Positions 1-11,087 of a stretch of DNA of 64,000 nt are shown here, in pieces. Below the pieces are notes generated by a model. The model did no database searches. It saw only the letters and a program-made list of their open reading frames with translations, and was not told the DNA's origin. Origin of the DNA: Cristatella mucedo (taxonomy: Eukaryota > Bryozoa > Phylactolaemata > Cristatellidae); contig WPIO01000060.1 in NCBI GenBank assembly GCA_009760855.2, positions 859,501-923,500 on the forward strand, read 5' to 3'. Every line of letters begins with the position of its first letter. Positions within the stretch are counted from its first letter, which is position 1. A program made the translations under genes and the position numbers.

Positions 1-724
1 TTTGCCTCTGGCTAACAGGGAAGTAGTCCAGCGACCCTATCCGATCCGGGTAGTGGCGTGAATGGTGCAAGCACAGTTTATGGATTTCAAAAATAAGGCT
101 CCAATCAAAATAAGCTCGTTGTACCAACGACTAATGGAGGAAGAGGGTATGCATTAGATTATTATTATGCATAAGGGCCAGACGCTCTCTCTTGGGAAGA
201 GGCTAGACGGGAAGGTTTCTGAATGCCTACACTGAGGAGACATGGCGAGGGAACATTACGTCCTGGCTGCCTCGACGGCTTCCGCACTAAAGCCTTCTTC
301 GGCAACAGACACTGCGCTTGTGTAACGGATGTGCAGGCGCCCGGATGATGCGAATGACCAAGATGCCGATGTATCTGGCACCGTGAAGTGCGGACGGCGG
401 CGAAGCGAGTCTCAGATGCTGCCGCCTCGGTAAGGGAGCAGGCGTGCAGCCGAGCGGCAGCCATGGAGCAATCGCCCCGACTTTGATAAAAGCAAGTCAA
501 CGTCCCTGCTGCCTAGAGCTGTACAGTCGACATCCGCAGAGATTACACTTGCACTGCATCGACCTTGTGGACGGCGGTCCAATCAGTGCATAAGATATGC
601 TGTTACTATACTATGGAACCGCTAATAATCTCTAGGGCGCTCAGAATAGGGCTGAAGTAGCATTCCAACAGTTCAGTACTGCGCTAGTACTGCGCTGCTG
701 GCTCCTCGGGCAGATGCCCAAAAG
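1..724. other. unassigned sequence
   Basis: No repeat family, conserved protein or RNA gene was recognised here. A 111-codon open frame on the minus strand (165-500) has no recognisable domain and looks like chance. Confidence 0.4.
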
Positions 725-782
725 AGAATTGAACTTAATCAACGCGTGGGCAGCTGCCCGCGCGTTGATTAAGTTCAATTCT
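725..782. repeat. near-perfect 58-bp palindrome
   Basis: Two perfect 22-bp arms (725-746 and 761-782) are exact reverse complements. The centre contains a further perfect 12-bp palindrome (748-759, GGGCAGCTGCCC). Only the pair 747/760 is mismatched, so the whole 58 bp can fold with essentially no loop. No transposon ends or flanking target duplication were seen. Confidence 0.9.
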
Positions 783-1460
783 CCATATACGGCCTGCCTG
801 TGCAGCAGCCTGCATGCGGCTTAGGACGCTCCAGCAGTCATGCACTGCGCTCAAAGTCGTTCACTCGGCGCAAGTCGGTGAAATGGCTGGGCAGGAAGTT
901 TGATTGTCGTGCAGCGAGCCTGACAGGCCAGTCGCGTCTAACTAACTATAAACTAAATAAACTAGCCGCTAGGCTCAGCGCGAGTATTTCTTAATGAGAG
1001 AGCATCCGCCGTTGTACAAAGACGGTCGGTCGGTCGGTCGGTCGGGCCCTGGAGGCGAGGAATGCCCTCGCGTCGGCGCCCAGGTTCACCTTAGCGCCGC
1101 CGGCAGACTATCGGAGCGAAGAGAGCTACGCGCGGCGCATCGGCCATATTGGCCAGAAGAGCTGCGCACGCGCGCGCGCAGCAACGGAGGCGGGTTCCTT
1201 TATGAGCCTGGCGAGTCGCTGAGAGTCCGAGAGCGAGAGTGTCGGCGAAGAGCGCGCGCGCGGTAGACCTGGAAATCCACGAGGTCAGCTTCAGACAGGA
1301 GCTGGCAGGGCGACCTCGGAGAGCCGTCGCTTCCCGTGGCGACGGCGTAGTGAGTCGTGTGACATGTCGAGCCATGCACTCTGACGTGCCGCTCACAGAA
1401 GTCTGTCGATCGATGAAGAGAATGACTGCCAATGCAAAAGAAGTCGCTAGCTCGTACTAA
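783..1460. other. GC-rich, CpG-dense stretch with a short GGTC tandem repeat
   Basis: The stretch becomes CpG-rich from about 1,000. A GGTC tandem repeat of about five units lies at 1023-1044. Overlapping open frames occur on both strands, which GC-rich DNA produces by chance, and none encodes a recognisable domain. A promoter or CpG-island role is possible but unsupported. Confidence 0.4.
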
Positions 1461-1639
1461 TGATGCATCGTGCAAACTATTTTTGCAGTGGGAGGTTTTA
1501 TTTCGCCCCGCCATTGGACGAAATAATACAATTAAATAATAACACACGTAAATAAAAATAGGAATACAATAAAATAATTAAAATAGTTGAAATAATAATA
1601 ATACTATTAAAAAATTAAAAATATATTAAAGAGCTCCAC
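1461..1639. other. AT-rich spacer
   Basis: A low-complexity A/T-rich stretch with scattered ATAATA motifs, and no coding potential. Confidence 0.5.
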
Positions 1640-1895
1640 GTAAGCACCTTCGACCCATACTCGTCCCTTGCCCACATTCGAATCCCGTATTTTCAGTGCA
1701 GCCGGCATCAACGGCCGACGCACTTGGATGGCAAATGACTTCGTCAAGGTTATCAACGATGAAACTAAACTTATCGATTTGGGCAGAGCCTATCGTCGTT
1801 CTCAATCACCTCACCTTCCCGGTTAGTTCTTCTGACATCAATGCAGCGATATCTGCTCGTAATCTAAGCACTCTATTCCAAAATTGATATTGATA
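1640..1895 (+). mobile_element. LINE-alpha (L2/CR1-like) reverse-transcriptase fragment, old
   Basis: The translated line around 1725 reads a GTWMA-like motif followed by a degenerate NDETKL segment. These match the post-catalytic RT region of the better copy at 4.8-5.1 kb (GTWMA...DDKTNLL). The alignment continues through the region before the thumb. Stops and indels are frequent and neither end of the element is present. This is a dead internal fragment. Confidence 0.6.
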
Positions 1896-1927
1896 TTAGC
1901 AGATTTAGCAGCTTCATTTGTATAGAG

Positions 1928-2036
1928 GCGGGAGAGCCTTAACAGCTATCACCACTGCTTGCAGTTGGCAATAAAAGATGGTCCACTGCAGGATACGAAC
2001 CCACGACCTCGATTGTGAAGAGCGCGCACCTTCCTT
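1928..2036 (-). mobile_element. SINE-beta copy (tRNA-derived), partial
   Basis: On the minus strand this shows a B-box-like GGGTTCGTATCCTGC followed by the family's conserved body (GCAAGC..GTGGTGATAGC). It matches the better copies at 9.0 kb and 34.2 kb. The 5' head beyond the B box and the 3' TATTT tail are eroded. Confidence 0.65.
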
Positions 2037-3410
2037 CCTCCTGCGTTCAGCGAGAGAAATTACCTGTCGTTGGCTGGGCACACTGCGAACGCTGTCAGGC
2101 CTCCTTTCAGCGGAGGAGTGCTGCTATAATCAGGGCCTGCATAAACATGAGTACGGCAGCTAAACTAGCTCTCGCGTTCGGGGCATCGCGTTAACATAGA
2201 GACGGTTGATTTTCTTCTGTACTCCCGGCCTGTGCCCTTAATTCTCTGCAGCTAATGCCAAGCTCAGCAGTTCTTCTGGTCTGTCGCCACGGCGTAGCTG
2301 CCATGTCTCTCCACTTTCGTCAGAGCTTCACTAGATCTTTATAAAGCGTTTTATTTATCTTTATAAAGCGTCGAATCGGCTTCTAGATCCTTCCTTCGCA
2401 CGGCTCGCTTCACTAGCTAGCATCTGCAGACCCATGCGGCCTCCCTCAGCGCTCCTCCCTCAGCGCCGACTGCTCCGGTCCTCCCAGTCGTCGCGCCGCC
2501 GCCGCCGCCGCCGCCGCACTCTCCGAGCTGACCTGAAATCTCCCAGTCGTTTTGCACGCATCGACTGCCTCGAATTCGCTACCGGCTTCTGTCACTACCT
2601 GCGTCGATTTTGCGTCATTTTACTCTCAGTTTAGGAGGCAATGTTCCGCGCGGATTTTCCCGCATCCCAGAGAGCTCGTCTTTTGCGTTCCGATATGCTT
2701 TGCATGCTTATGTGGGCGTGAGTCGATACATGCTAGTCCTACTTACCTGGGGTAACACTAGCCGCAATCGCAACTGTATTTTCGCCGGCTCTTGCACTCG
2801 GGTCTAAGCGCGATACATGTGTGCATTTGCTTGATTCTTTAAGCCTGACGTTGTGCACATCACGACCCCATAGCTACTGTTTCTGCGCTGCGCTTCGACG
2901 TCACAGGAAAGATATTTAGTTCTCTGTGGTAGCGCAGAAAAATACCTGCTCTGGTTTTTATTGTTGCTATTATGCTTACATGTGCTAGAGGTGGATGTTG
3001 TGCGTCAATTCAGTCAAAAGCTGGTCGGTTCAACAAGTTGTTATGCATATATAGAGGTTACACACATATATAGAGGGTTCACATATAGAAAGGTTTGACT
3101 GTATATTTCTTAAGAGGATGTGTATGTCTCATCGTGATCATAAGCGTTTCCCTACGTCACTAAAGGCCCGCGACTACGGCTCGCTAGGCACGCGATAGGA
3201 CAGTTCGAGCTGCACGCCGGCTGCAAGTTAATTCGAAGCCGGAACTGCCGCTAGGTTCGATTGATCCCTGCTTCAGTTTTAAAGTCGAGGTCTGTCTCAC
3301 CCTATTGCACGATTCGTCGGAACTGCACTGCAGCAGCGGCACGCAATTAGCGTAGTGGTGGCGAAGATAAAAGTGCCTCCGCGAAAGATCGCCACGATGC
3401 TGCCGCCGTG
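2037..3410. other. unassigned sequence with a short (CGC)n tract
   Basis: A (CGC)n run lies at about 2494-2517. Overlapping small open frames at 2434-2807 on the plus strand carry no recognised domain. No mobile element was identified in the rest. Confidence 0.4.
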
Positions 3411-3530
3411 GTTTTGGCCCAGGGGTTAACGGGTTTGCCTTCGACGACCGAGGTCGTGGGCTTGAGCCTTGCGGCACATGTGAAGTGCCTGGATGAAGAG
3501 TAAGTTTGCTTAGGTCGGTATGCAAATGAA
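3411..3530 (+). mobile_element. SINE-alpha copy (tRNA head, LINE-alpha-like tail), diverged
   Basis: The copy has an A-box-like TTGGCCCAGGGGTTAA, a B-box region (GGTCGTGGGCTTGAGCC), then GTGAAGTGCCTGGAT and the hairpin-tail remnant ending in GTATGCAAATGAAT. It aligns along its length with the cleaner copies at 51.0 and 51.2 kb. Confidence 0.75.
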
Positions 3531-3784
3531 TATTATGTATTTTCGTCTGCTTTACGCATCAGCTGAGGCTCCGAATGCAGCGACCGCATGCCGACGAACT
3601 AGTGCGAGCTAAGAGTCACTGCACAAGATGACCTAGTGCGAGCTAAGTGCCGCTGAGCGGCTAGCCCTTCCGCATTGCGCGACGCCAATGCAAGCTCTAG
3701 GGTCTCGCGATTTCCTTAGGACGCACACGACTCGCTCCAACGGTCAGGACTGCTGTTCCAGCGCAGCTGTCGCTCACACCAGGA
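3531..3784. other. spacer with a duplicated 15-mer
   Basis: The 15-mer CTAGTGCGAGCTAAG occurs twice (about 3599-3613 and 3633-3647). Nothing else was recognised. Confidence 0.5.
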
Positions 3785-5860
3785 TCGGCCCGAGCGAACT
3801 CACCTTAGAACAGAGGCTCAAGCCCAGCTTCTATAAAAACATTGTTGAGTCACAGGTGCACAATCCAAAAATTCTGATGTCGTCGATCAACCATGGCCCC
3901 AGCCGTTCCCAGATTAGCTCCTGACCTGACGATCCACGTGATGATCTAGCCGACCGTTTCTCTCGATTATTTGTCCAGAATATAGGCGAGATCAGGGAGT
4001 CCATCCTTGCGATGACAACGTCCCCACTAGAATGCTGTTCCCCCGATTCGCCGCTGCACCTCAAAGTCTACATTTAAGCAGATCGCTAGTGATTTAGTCC
4101 TGAAGTTTGTATCCCAATCAAAGAAGACAACAAAATCTCCGGACCATATTCCTACTTTCCTGCTCATTCGTTGCATAAATCTGCTGCTGCTATGCATGAC
4201 TGACATAATTAATATGTCATTAGCCGCAGGTCATGTCCCAGCACCTTTCAAAAAAGCTGTAGTCAGGCCACTTCTCAAGAAAGCGACACTAGACCAAGAG
4301 AACTTGAGCAACTACCGCCCAGTCTCCCTTGTACCATTCTTATCACGGACACGGGAGCGAGTCGTGGCAGACCAGCTGAACTCATATGTTGAAACTTCCA
4401 ACTTTGCTAGTAAGTTCCAGTCTGGCTTTAGAGCTAAACACTCCACAGAGTGAGCACTGCTTCGGGTGAACAACGACCTGCTTTTGAATGAAAATATGGG
4501 TAGAGTATCTCTGCTTGTTTTCCTCGATCGTTCGGCAGCTTTTGATACTATCGATCACCAAGTCCTTCTTGAGCACTTCTCATCTCGCCAGGATATCATG
4601 GGCACTGAGACTCCAGAGTATTGACGTTAATGTACAAAGGTCATCCAAGGCACCTCTGAAATATGGGGTACCTCAGGGCTTCGTGCTAGGTCTGGTTCTT
4701 TTCACGGTGTATACTCTCCCTCTTTCTGATGTGATTGCTCAGCGCAATCTAGGATTTTCACTTTTGTGCGGATGATATTCAGATGTACCTTTGCTTTGAT
4801 CCCTCCCAGCCTTCGAGCACCTCCAATTCTTTCAACTCCCTTGCTGCATGCATTAATTACATCGGCACATGGATGGCAGTCAATTTTCTTAAATTAAGTG
4901 ATGATAAAACTAACTTACTAGCTATGGGCAAACCGAGTGTGATTCAGAAATTGGAAAGGCTGACGCTCAAAATTGGCTCTGCCAGCATATCTCCTGTTGA
5001 ATCAGTTCGAAATCTAGGTTTCATATTCCAAAGTGACCCCTCGTTAGACGAAAATATCAGCTCCACAGTCAAATCTGCCTACTTTCACCTACATAACATT
5101 GCTAAAATTCGGGCTTGTTTAAATAAGGATACCACGTCTAAGTTGATCCATGCATTCGTGACATCCCGTCTCGACTTCTGCAACTTACTGCTTACTGGCC
5201 TATCGGCATGTGCGATCAAGCGATTGCAGCTGGTGCAAAACTCCGCAGCTAGGCTTGTCTGTCGTGAGCGTCGCAGTTGCCGCATCACACCACTTCTCGC
5301 TGACCTGCACTGGCTACCTGTCAAGCAATGGGTTGACTTCAAGGTTTTGTCGCTCACTTTTAGAGGTCACTTCATTATTTGGCTCCAGCCTATCTATCAG
5401 ATCTACTGCCCCATCAGGCTAAGCATCGTGCCACACGCTTTTCGGAGTCAAAGTGTTAATCAATACCTCGTACAAACCTCAAATCCTTTGGAGACCGTGC
5501 ATTTAGTTTGAATGCTCCCAAAAACTGGAACTCACTGCCGACTTGCGTCACCACATCCCCTGACCTGACCACATTTAAAAAGAACTTAAGAACACACCTA
5601 TTTAGGAAAGCATTTAGTGGGTTCCGTGATTCTTCCTAAATGTGCTTATGCGTGTTGACACTGTGGATGGTGCCACTAACCACACTTGCATTCTGACCCT
5701 GTGCATGTCACCTTTAACCATGTTATTCATGATGTTTGTCGAGCATGGTACCACTTTCCATTCGATCTCGTTTCCTTTGCAGGAAATGTAAAATGCCTAG
5801 TAAAGTATTAAGTTATCTGAAGGTGGTTTATCTAGTGTATTATCATTATTATTATTACCA
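3785..5860 (+). mobile_element. LINE-alpha (L2/CR1-like), 5'-truncated copy with RT and 3' end
   Basis: This is a non-LTR retrotransposon copy lacking the endonuclease. It begins in the endonuclease-RT linker. It carries an RT start with NYRPVSL (about 4305-4330), a DTIDH-like motif A (near 4545), GVPQG (near 4665) and an ADD catalytic remnant (near 4770, first residue Cys instead of Tyr). A 242-codon frame (4783-5511) covers the RT C-terminus, including LVQNSAARLVC and LHWLPV motifs typical of L2/CR1 elements. At least two frameshifts and several stops separate the frames, so it is inactive. The 3' UTR ends in the family hairpin (about 5786-5835) and an ATT-rich tail ending near 5860. Confidence 0.9.
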
Positions 5861-6446
5861 AACCGAGACAGCGAGGCGCACCGAACGCATGGTACAGGGC
5901 GTGCAGTTGCCAGCTCGCTCCGCCGAATAAGCGACGCCGAGAAAGAGCGGATGTGCAGACGAACCGTCCAGCAGCATCAGCTGCTGCAGCAGCAGCAGCT
6001 GCAGCAGCAGACGACTGTGCTACCAAAAGAGCTGAATACTGCAAAGGGCACGAGCGGCGCTGAATCTAATGACATAAGCGGCCCGCTCGGGCACCACCCT
6101 CTGCCCATTCTCTCAGCGAGCCGCGTGCAAGCATCTGGTGCTCGTCGCGTTTGCGTTTGGGCGGCGAGAGCTTTCGGCCAAGCACCTCGCGCGCCCGAGG
6201 CACACCGACGCTCGGCTAGAAAAGCGTGTCGCGTGGCACGGGCCTCCGGTGACCTGCTTTGCGATAGGGTAAATGGCAAGCAAGTCGACCAAAAAGGTTT
6301 TCGCCGCCTGCAATCCAGAGGGAGGCCGCTAATAAACATCCGGTCCGTAGTTTATGCGTGCGCAGATGGCGAGGGTGGGAGATACAGAGACAGCGAGACA
6401 GACAGAGGCTGACAGACATGCTGAATGATAAGCAGAGAAAGACACG
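5861..6446. other. unassigned sequence with a CAG/CTG cluster
   Basis: A mixed CAG/CTG cluster lies at about 5970-6015 and can self-pair. A 153-codon plus-strand frame (5951-6412) runs through it with a Gln-rich start, but shows no recognisable domain. Confidence 0.4.
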
Positions 6447-6447
6447 C

Positions 6448-6533
<86 letters not shown>
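6447..6533. repeat. (GA)n microsatellite
   Basis: About 40 uninterrupted GA units. Open frames on both strands here simply read Arg-Glu or Leu-Ser dipeptides. Confidence 0.98.
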
Positions 6534-6534
<1 letters not shown>

Positions 6535-7159
6535 CAGTCTGTGAGGTCGGGGAAACGGAGACGCGGTTAGAGTCACGGAGAGAGGCACACGCACAGAGAT
6601 ACACACACGGAAATGCAGGCAAAGAAACACGGGCACATACACATAGTCACCAAGACAGGAGACACCAACAAAGAGACACAGAGTTTAGAAATACAGCCGC
6701 CGCAGAGAGACGCAGACGGAGGCACGACGGAAGCGCCGCGGAGTCGTCGACGCTGAGACGCAGGACGCAAGGACCAGAGAGTGCGGCCGTAGAGTGCGGA
6801 CTCGCCAACGTTCGCGCAGCGAGAGCCGAGCGCCGCCGCTCGGCCTTCGCACGGCGGCGCACCGGCTCACCAGAGCGCCGCCGCGGCCGACGTCCGCCGC
6901 GAGCGCTCCTTACAGGGAGCCGCTCTCGCGGAGCAAAGAGCCGGATGGTCGCGCTGGGCTATACGTGCGATTCGAGAGAAAGTAAACCACGAGCGGTTAG
7001 CGGGTAGCGCGAGTCGGTCGATCGCGAGGTCGATCGGCGGGATCGACCGACTCGCGATCGAGATCGAGATCGATCGACCGAGATCGATCGATCTCCATCC
7101 TGTCGATCGGCGGGATCGACGACAGGACTCGCATCCTGTCCTGTGGACGGCGCGTTCCT

Positions 7160-7160
<1 letters not shown>
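6534..7160. other. GC-rich stretch with GATCG-rich direct and inverted repeats
   Basis: From 6534 to 6720 the sequence is a purine-rich decay zone of the GA repeat. From about 7010 to 7125 it is dense in GATCG/CGATC. A 19-bp exact direct repeat (GTCGATCGGCGGGATCGAC) occurs at 7029-7047 and 7102-7120. No gene was recognised. Confidence 0.55.

Positions 7161-7219
<59 letters not shown>
7161..7219. repeat. (GA)n microsatellite
   Basis: About 29 uninterrupted GA units following CGTTCCTC. Confidence 0.98.
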
Positions 7220-7221
<2 letters not shown>

Positions 7222-7993
7222 CAGCGCGGCGGCTGCTTGGATGTCTGTTGCTAAGGTCGGCGAAAACCACAAGCCGTCTCCGGCGACGTTACATTGGCAA
7301 GCGTAGCATTCGAGCCCGAGCTAGGTTGGAGCATAGAATGGTGTCGGACGAACCGTTCGATAGCTCGGATTGGCGGTAGGTCGTGCCGATCGCAGAGGCT
7401 AGCTAATTTGCCGGCCCAAGCAGATCGGGATTCGTGCTAGCGTGCACTCTGTGCACGCCAACTAAAATGCCCGACAAGTCGACATCGCCCAGCTCGCGTG
7501 GGCGCTCTCTCGTCTCAGCCACCGGCGCCGCCAGCCGCGTCATTGGGCTAGCCGCGATGCGCGTCATGGCGCAGCCGCGGCGAAGCGGACGCCGGGCTGC
7601 TGCCGTCACTTTAATCGGCGCGCTTCGCCGCTCGGCCGCCGGCTCGCGCCTCGCGCTGGTCGATGCAGCCCCGGCGGCGGCGCACGCGGCGGAACCTGGA
7701 CGGTAAGCGATGGAGCCGCCGCGAATCAGGAGCTCGAGCGTCTGGTCGCGTTGGCAACTTACGGCCGCTTCCTTCGCAGACAGGGCGCTGCTGATCGCCA
7801 CTCGCACCAACGCGGCCCGCGAGCTAGAGCGGTCCCTGGGGGGGGGGGCGGGCGGGGCGGGGGAAGGAAGGAGGCGGCCGGTGGCGGCTGCGAGCAGGCA
7901 GGAGGAGCGAAGGCGCAGGGTGGGGCCGACGCGCGAGAGCCGGACGCGAGGAGCGCGAGCTCCTCTTGAGACCAAAAAGCGTTGTCTCGCGAA
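7220..7993. other. GC-rich, CpG-dense island, left part
   Basis: High GC, many CpG, and long overlapping open frames on both strands up to the minisatellite. Compositionally this could be a promoter or first-exon region. I see no recognised protein domain or splice structure to support a gene. Confidence 0.4.
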
Positions 7994-8228
7994 GCCACGT
8001 CGCCCGCCAGGGTGCGCGCCACGTCGCCCGCCAGGGTGCGCGCCACGTCGCCCGCCAGGGTGCGCGCCACGTCGCCCGCCAGGGTGCGCGCCACGTCGCC
8101 CGCCAGGGTGCGCGCCACGTCGCCCGCCAGGGTGCGCGCCACGTCGCCCGCCAGGGTGCGCGCCACGTCGCCCGCCAGGGTGCGCGCCACGTCGCCCGCC
8201 AGGATGCGCGCCACGTCGCCCGCCAGGG
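7994..8228. repeat. 24-bp GC-rich minisatellite, about 10 units
   Basis: The unit is CCACGTCGCCCGCCAGGGTG plus CGCG (24 bp), repeated about ten times and nearly identical. One unit carries AGGATG instead of AGGGTG, and the last unit breaks into GCGGCCGAC. Because 24 is a multiple of three and the unit has no stop codons, frames on both strands stay open. This creates a 355-codon minus-strand frame (repeating PGGRRGAH) and a 256-codon plus-strand frame (repeating RRPPGCAP). Neither looks like a known protein. A (CCG)n tract follows at about 8250-8287 and a G-run near 8348-8365. Confidence 0.95.
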
Positions 8229-8999
8229 CGGCCGACGATTGGCAGAATTCGCGCCGCTGCCGCCGCCGCCGCCGCCGCCGCCGCCGGGCGCCGCCGCCGG
8301 GCGCCGCTGACCGCGAGCGCGCGGCCAGTACTCTGCTGCTGCGGCGGGGTTCGCGGGGGGGGGGGGGCAGAGCAGGTGTTGCCAAGCAGTGAGCGCTTCT
8401 CGGGAGGATGCGGCCAGAATTCGCAGAGCAGCTCTGCGTCGAGCAGGTGCGCTAGATGCTGCAGAGGCAAAAGCCATTAGCCTTTTTAGATGGTAAAATA
8501 TCAGCAATCACGGCGGTCGTTCCGTGGTTAGCGCGGAGCTGCAGAGACAGAAGGCATTTCATTTTACTCCCGTCTGCAGCGAGCACCTGGCCAGGCGCGC
8601 AAGCGGTCGGTCGCACGCACCGGGACCAAGTGAGATGCCTTTCATCCTAAACCGCCGCCTCCGCACTCGCCCTCCGCAGACGTGCGCGCCCATCCCATGT
8701 CGCGCACGGTCCCCGCAGACGCGTCTTCGGACGGGAGTTTCGGCCCAGTGCGAGTCTTCTCGGTTGTGACTCGCAGATGGTTTTGAAAAGCTCATTGCTG
8801 GCGACGTCGAAATGCTCGCTCTAGGATATCCAAGAGTATGAGCGTTTTGAGCCGTACAATGCAGTACTAGCAGGTCAAATTAGGCCAAGACTGTCGAGAA
8901 ATGCCGAGCAAGCGTTCGGTGCAGCATTTGGCTTCCCAACTTCAGGCTATCGCTACTTATGAGCTTCGCATGGGCGTCTAAGCGTGACGTTAACCATTT
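8229..8999. other. GC-rich island, right part, then unassigned sequence
   Basis: CpG-rich up to about 8770 with (CCG)n and poly-G tracts, then ordinary composition. No gene or repeat family was recognised. Confidence 0.4.
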
Positions 9000-9170
9000 G
9001 GTGAGCCGTAATGGCTCACTAGGCAAGGCGGTTGCTTTTCACGCCCCGAGGTCGTGGGTTCTAATCCTGTGGTGGACGATCCTTTATCGACACTGCAAGC
9101 GGTGGTGATAGCCGTACAGGCTCTTCTGTCGCTATGCAAAAAGAGACTGTTTAATCAGCTGGTATTTTTC
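9000..9170 (+). mobile_element. SINE-beta copy, near complete
   Basis: The tRNA-like head has an A-box match (TGGCTCACTAGGCAAGG, 9013-9029) and a B-box-like GTGGGTTCTAATCC. The family body (CAAGCGGTGGTGATAGCCGT, then CTCTTCTGTCGCTATGCAAA) follows. It ends in TCAGCTGGTATTTTTC. This is one of the best copies in the window and useful as a reference. Confidence 0.85.
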
Positions 9171-9229
9171 CGGAGCGTATTAAAAAATTGCATGCAAATC
9201 GTAAGATGTTTTTGACGTGCATTCGTAAA

Positions 9230-9612
9230 TCAAAGGACTTGTTTTCAGGCAAAAAAGAGAGATTGAGAAGGATAATAGCTTAATCAGAAGAACGGTGTCA
9301 AGGAAGTGAGTAGCAATGAAGTAGCACGGTAAACCAGCAGATATAATTCAGCTGTCAAGAGAGGAGATGTCATTCAGCAGGAATTGCGGAAGTGAGTTCA
9401 ACAGATGAGTTGTTTGCACAAACTCCTTTGCTCGGCAGTCTTAAAGTGACAGAATAATACGACTCATCAATTTTCCTTAGCGGGACTGACTGCAGAAGAG
9501 TCACAAACTGATGACGTATTTCAGCTAGGTACGGTTGGGCTTGGCCTACGTGGGATAGGACTGATTGAGCGAAGTAATGATTTCTTCTCTCCGTGCATCC
9601 ATTAATCAAACG
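9230..9612 (-). mobile_element. LINE-beta 3'-region fragment, old
   Basis: The plus text aligns through indels with the LINE-beta copy at about 23,160-23,500. Examples are GAATTGCGGAAGTGAGTTCA, ACAAACTGATGACG..TTCAGCTAGGTA and GGCTTGGCCTACGTGGG. It covers the 3' UTR and the end of the RT C-terminus. It is heavily mutated with no open frame. Confidence 0.65.
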
Positions 9613-9732
9613 AGAGCCGCCGTATGCTGCGTGCGGCGTAAGCATGCGTTCATAAGCATGCTTACGTAAATATACAGGCTTATGTAGTTGCTGCTTACAG
9701 GTTAATGCGCTCGTGTGTCAATGCGCCGCCCT

Positions 9733-9865
9733 GTTTCGAGCCAGTGGTTAAGGTGCTCGCCCCGACCAAGGTCTAGCCGAGGTCCAGGGCTCGAGTCCCG
9801 TGGCGTATATATGTGAAGCGTCTGAATAGAGATTAAGTTCTCTAAGGGTGCTATACAAATGAATT
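9733..9865 (+). mobile_element. SINE-alpha copy, complete
   Basis: The A-box region is AGCCAGTGGTTAAGG and the B-box region is GGCTCGAGTCCC. The hairpin tail (GCGTCTGAATAGAGATTAAGTTCTCTAAGGGTGC) is followed by TATACAAATGAAT. The pairing of AGAGA with TCTCT is kept. Confidence 0.9.
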
Positions 9866-11087
9866 ACGTAAAAAATGGCTGATCAAGAGCAGACCGAGTG
9901 GAGGTCCGACAAGTAATGGGAATAGGAGAGTGAAGTGAGTGAGGGAAGATCTGGCAGACAAAAGGGGAGAACGCAGAAAACCAGCAGCTATGAGGGACAA
10001 CTTAGGGCGAGGAGCGCACATTCTGAGCAGCACAGCCAGCTGAGAGCCAAGGTACAATGCCGTCAGTGCAGGACATCCTCAGCTCATGCTCTGAGAGCAG
10101 GCAAAATAGTCGACACAAATTATCGCAACTTCTAAGTCGCCTCGTGCGCTGCCGGCCCCATCCAGCTTCGCCCGAGAGAACGCTCCACGCTTGCACAGGT
10201 TGGGTTCAAACAACAGAGAAAATTAGTTTTCCAGGCGTCGAGGTGCATTGAACGTATAAGTCTCTTGCAAAAGCACTTTCGCACAGAAACAAGCAGATTA
10301 AATGCATTTGGCTGTCTTGAGCCGTCTGCTGGAAAGTCACATTAGCAGAAGGAGGGAGTAGTAGACAGCATGAGTGACAGCATGCCTGCTTAGCGTGGGC
10401 ATAAATAGGAAGGGGGGCAGGACAGCGGGGCCTCTCACGATTTGTCCTGAAAAAGTGTCGTACGGCTTGGCCACCTAGATCCTAGATCCTTGTTGTTCCT
10501 ACGATTTCCTACATCCGAAAAAGTTAAGGTCTGACGCTGACCTGGTCAGCTGAATCCTAGTTGACGTTACTCTTGATTGTTCGTTTACGTGTAAAAACCA
10601 CAGAAATAAATAACCAACATAGGCTATAGAATGTGAGATTGATTAGTGTAACTCGAGTGTGTCCAAAGTAAGCATCTGAATGTATAAGGTCCGCACAAAC
10701 GGCTGAATGTCATTGCTCGTGAAAACACTCGCCGAGGACAATGCAGGCACTATCTATCCTAGGTGTGAAGAGTTAGACAGCTCCGTTTGATATAAAAATA
10801 GGGATGGCATGATCTGGAGCTGCAGCAACGTTAACAGCTATTTAGCTTCCGCTTGTTTGAAACAGGCTGCAACAGTTTCCCTTGGTCATGCCCTGGTAAT
10901 TATTTCTACTTTTTCCTAGTGGTGACATCTTTAAACAAGCAGCCTTCAATAACAGAAGGACGAAAGCTTTCAGCAGCTGCAAAATAATATAGGAACTGGA
11001 AAGGCATGATTGCGATAGGAGTCGCCGTTCTGCAAGTTCTCGTGAGCCCGACTATTTGCGATCGCGGAGCCAACTACCCGTGTGGGC
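9866..11087. other. unassigned sequence
   Basis: Unique-looking sequence of ordinary composition. Frames of 64-68 codons near 9851-10251 carry no recognisable domain. No repeat family member was identified. Confidence 0.4.

Noticed and set aside
5970-6015. CAG cluster as a polyglutamine exon
   Set aside because: The frame has no recognisable domain and the repeat is mixed CAG/CTG.
7403-8470. 355-codon minus-strand and 256-codon plus-strand frames as genes
   Set aside because: They exist because a 24-bp stop-free minisatellite keeps frames open. No domain is recognisable outside the repeat.
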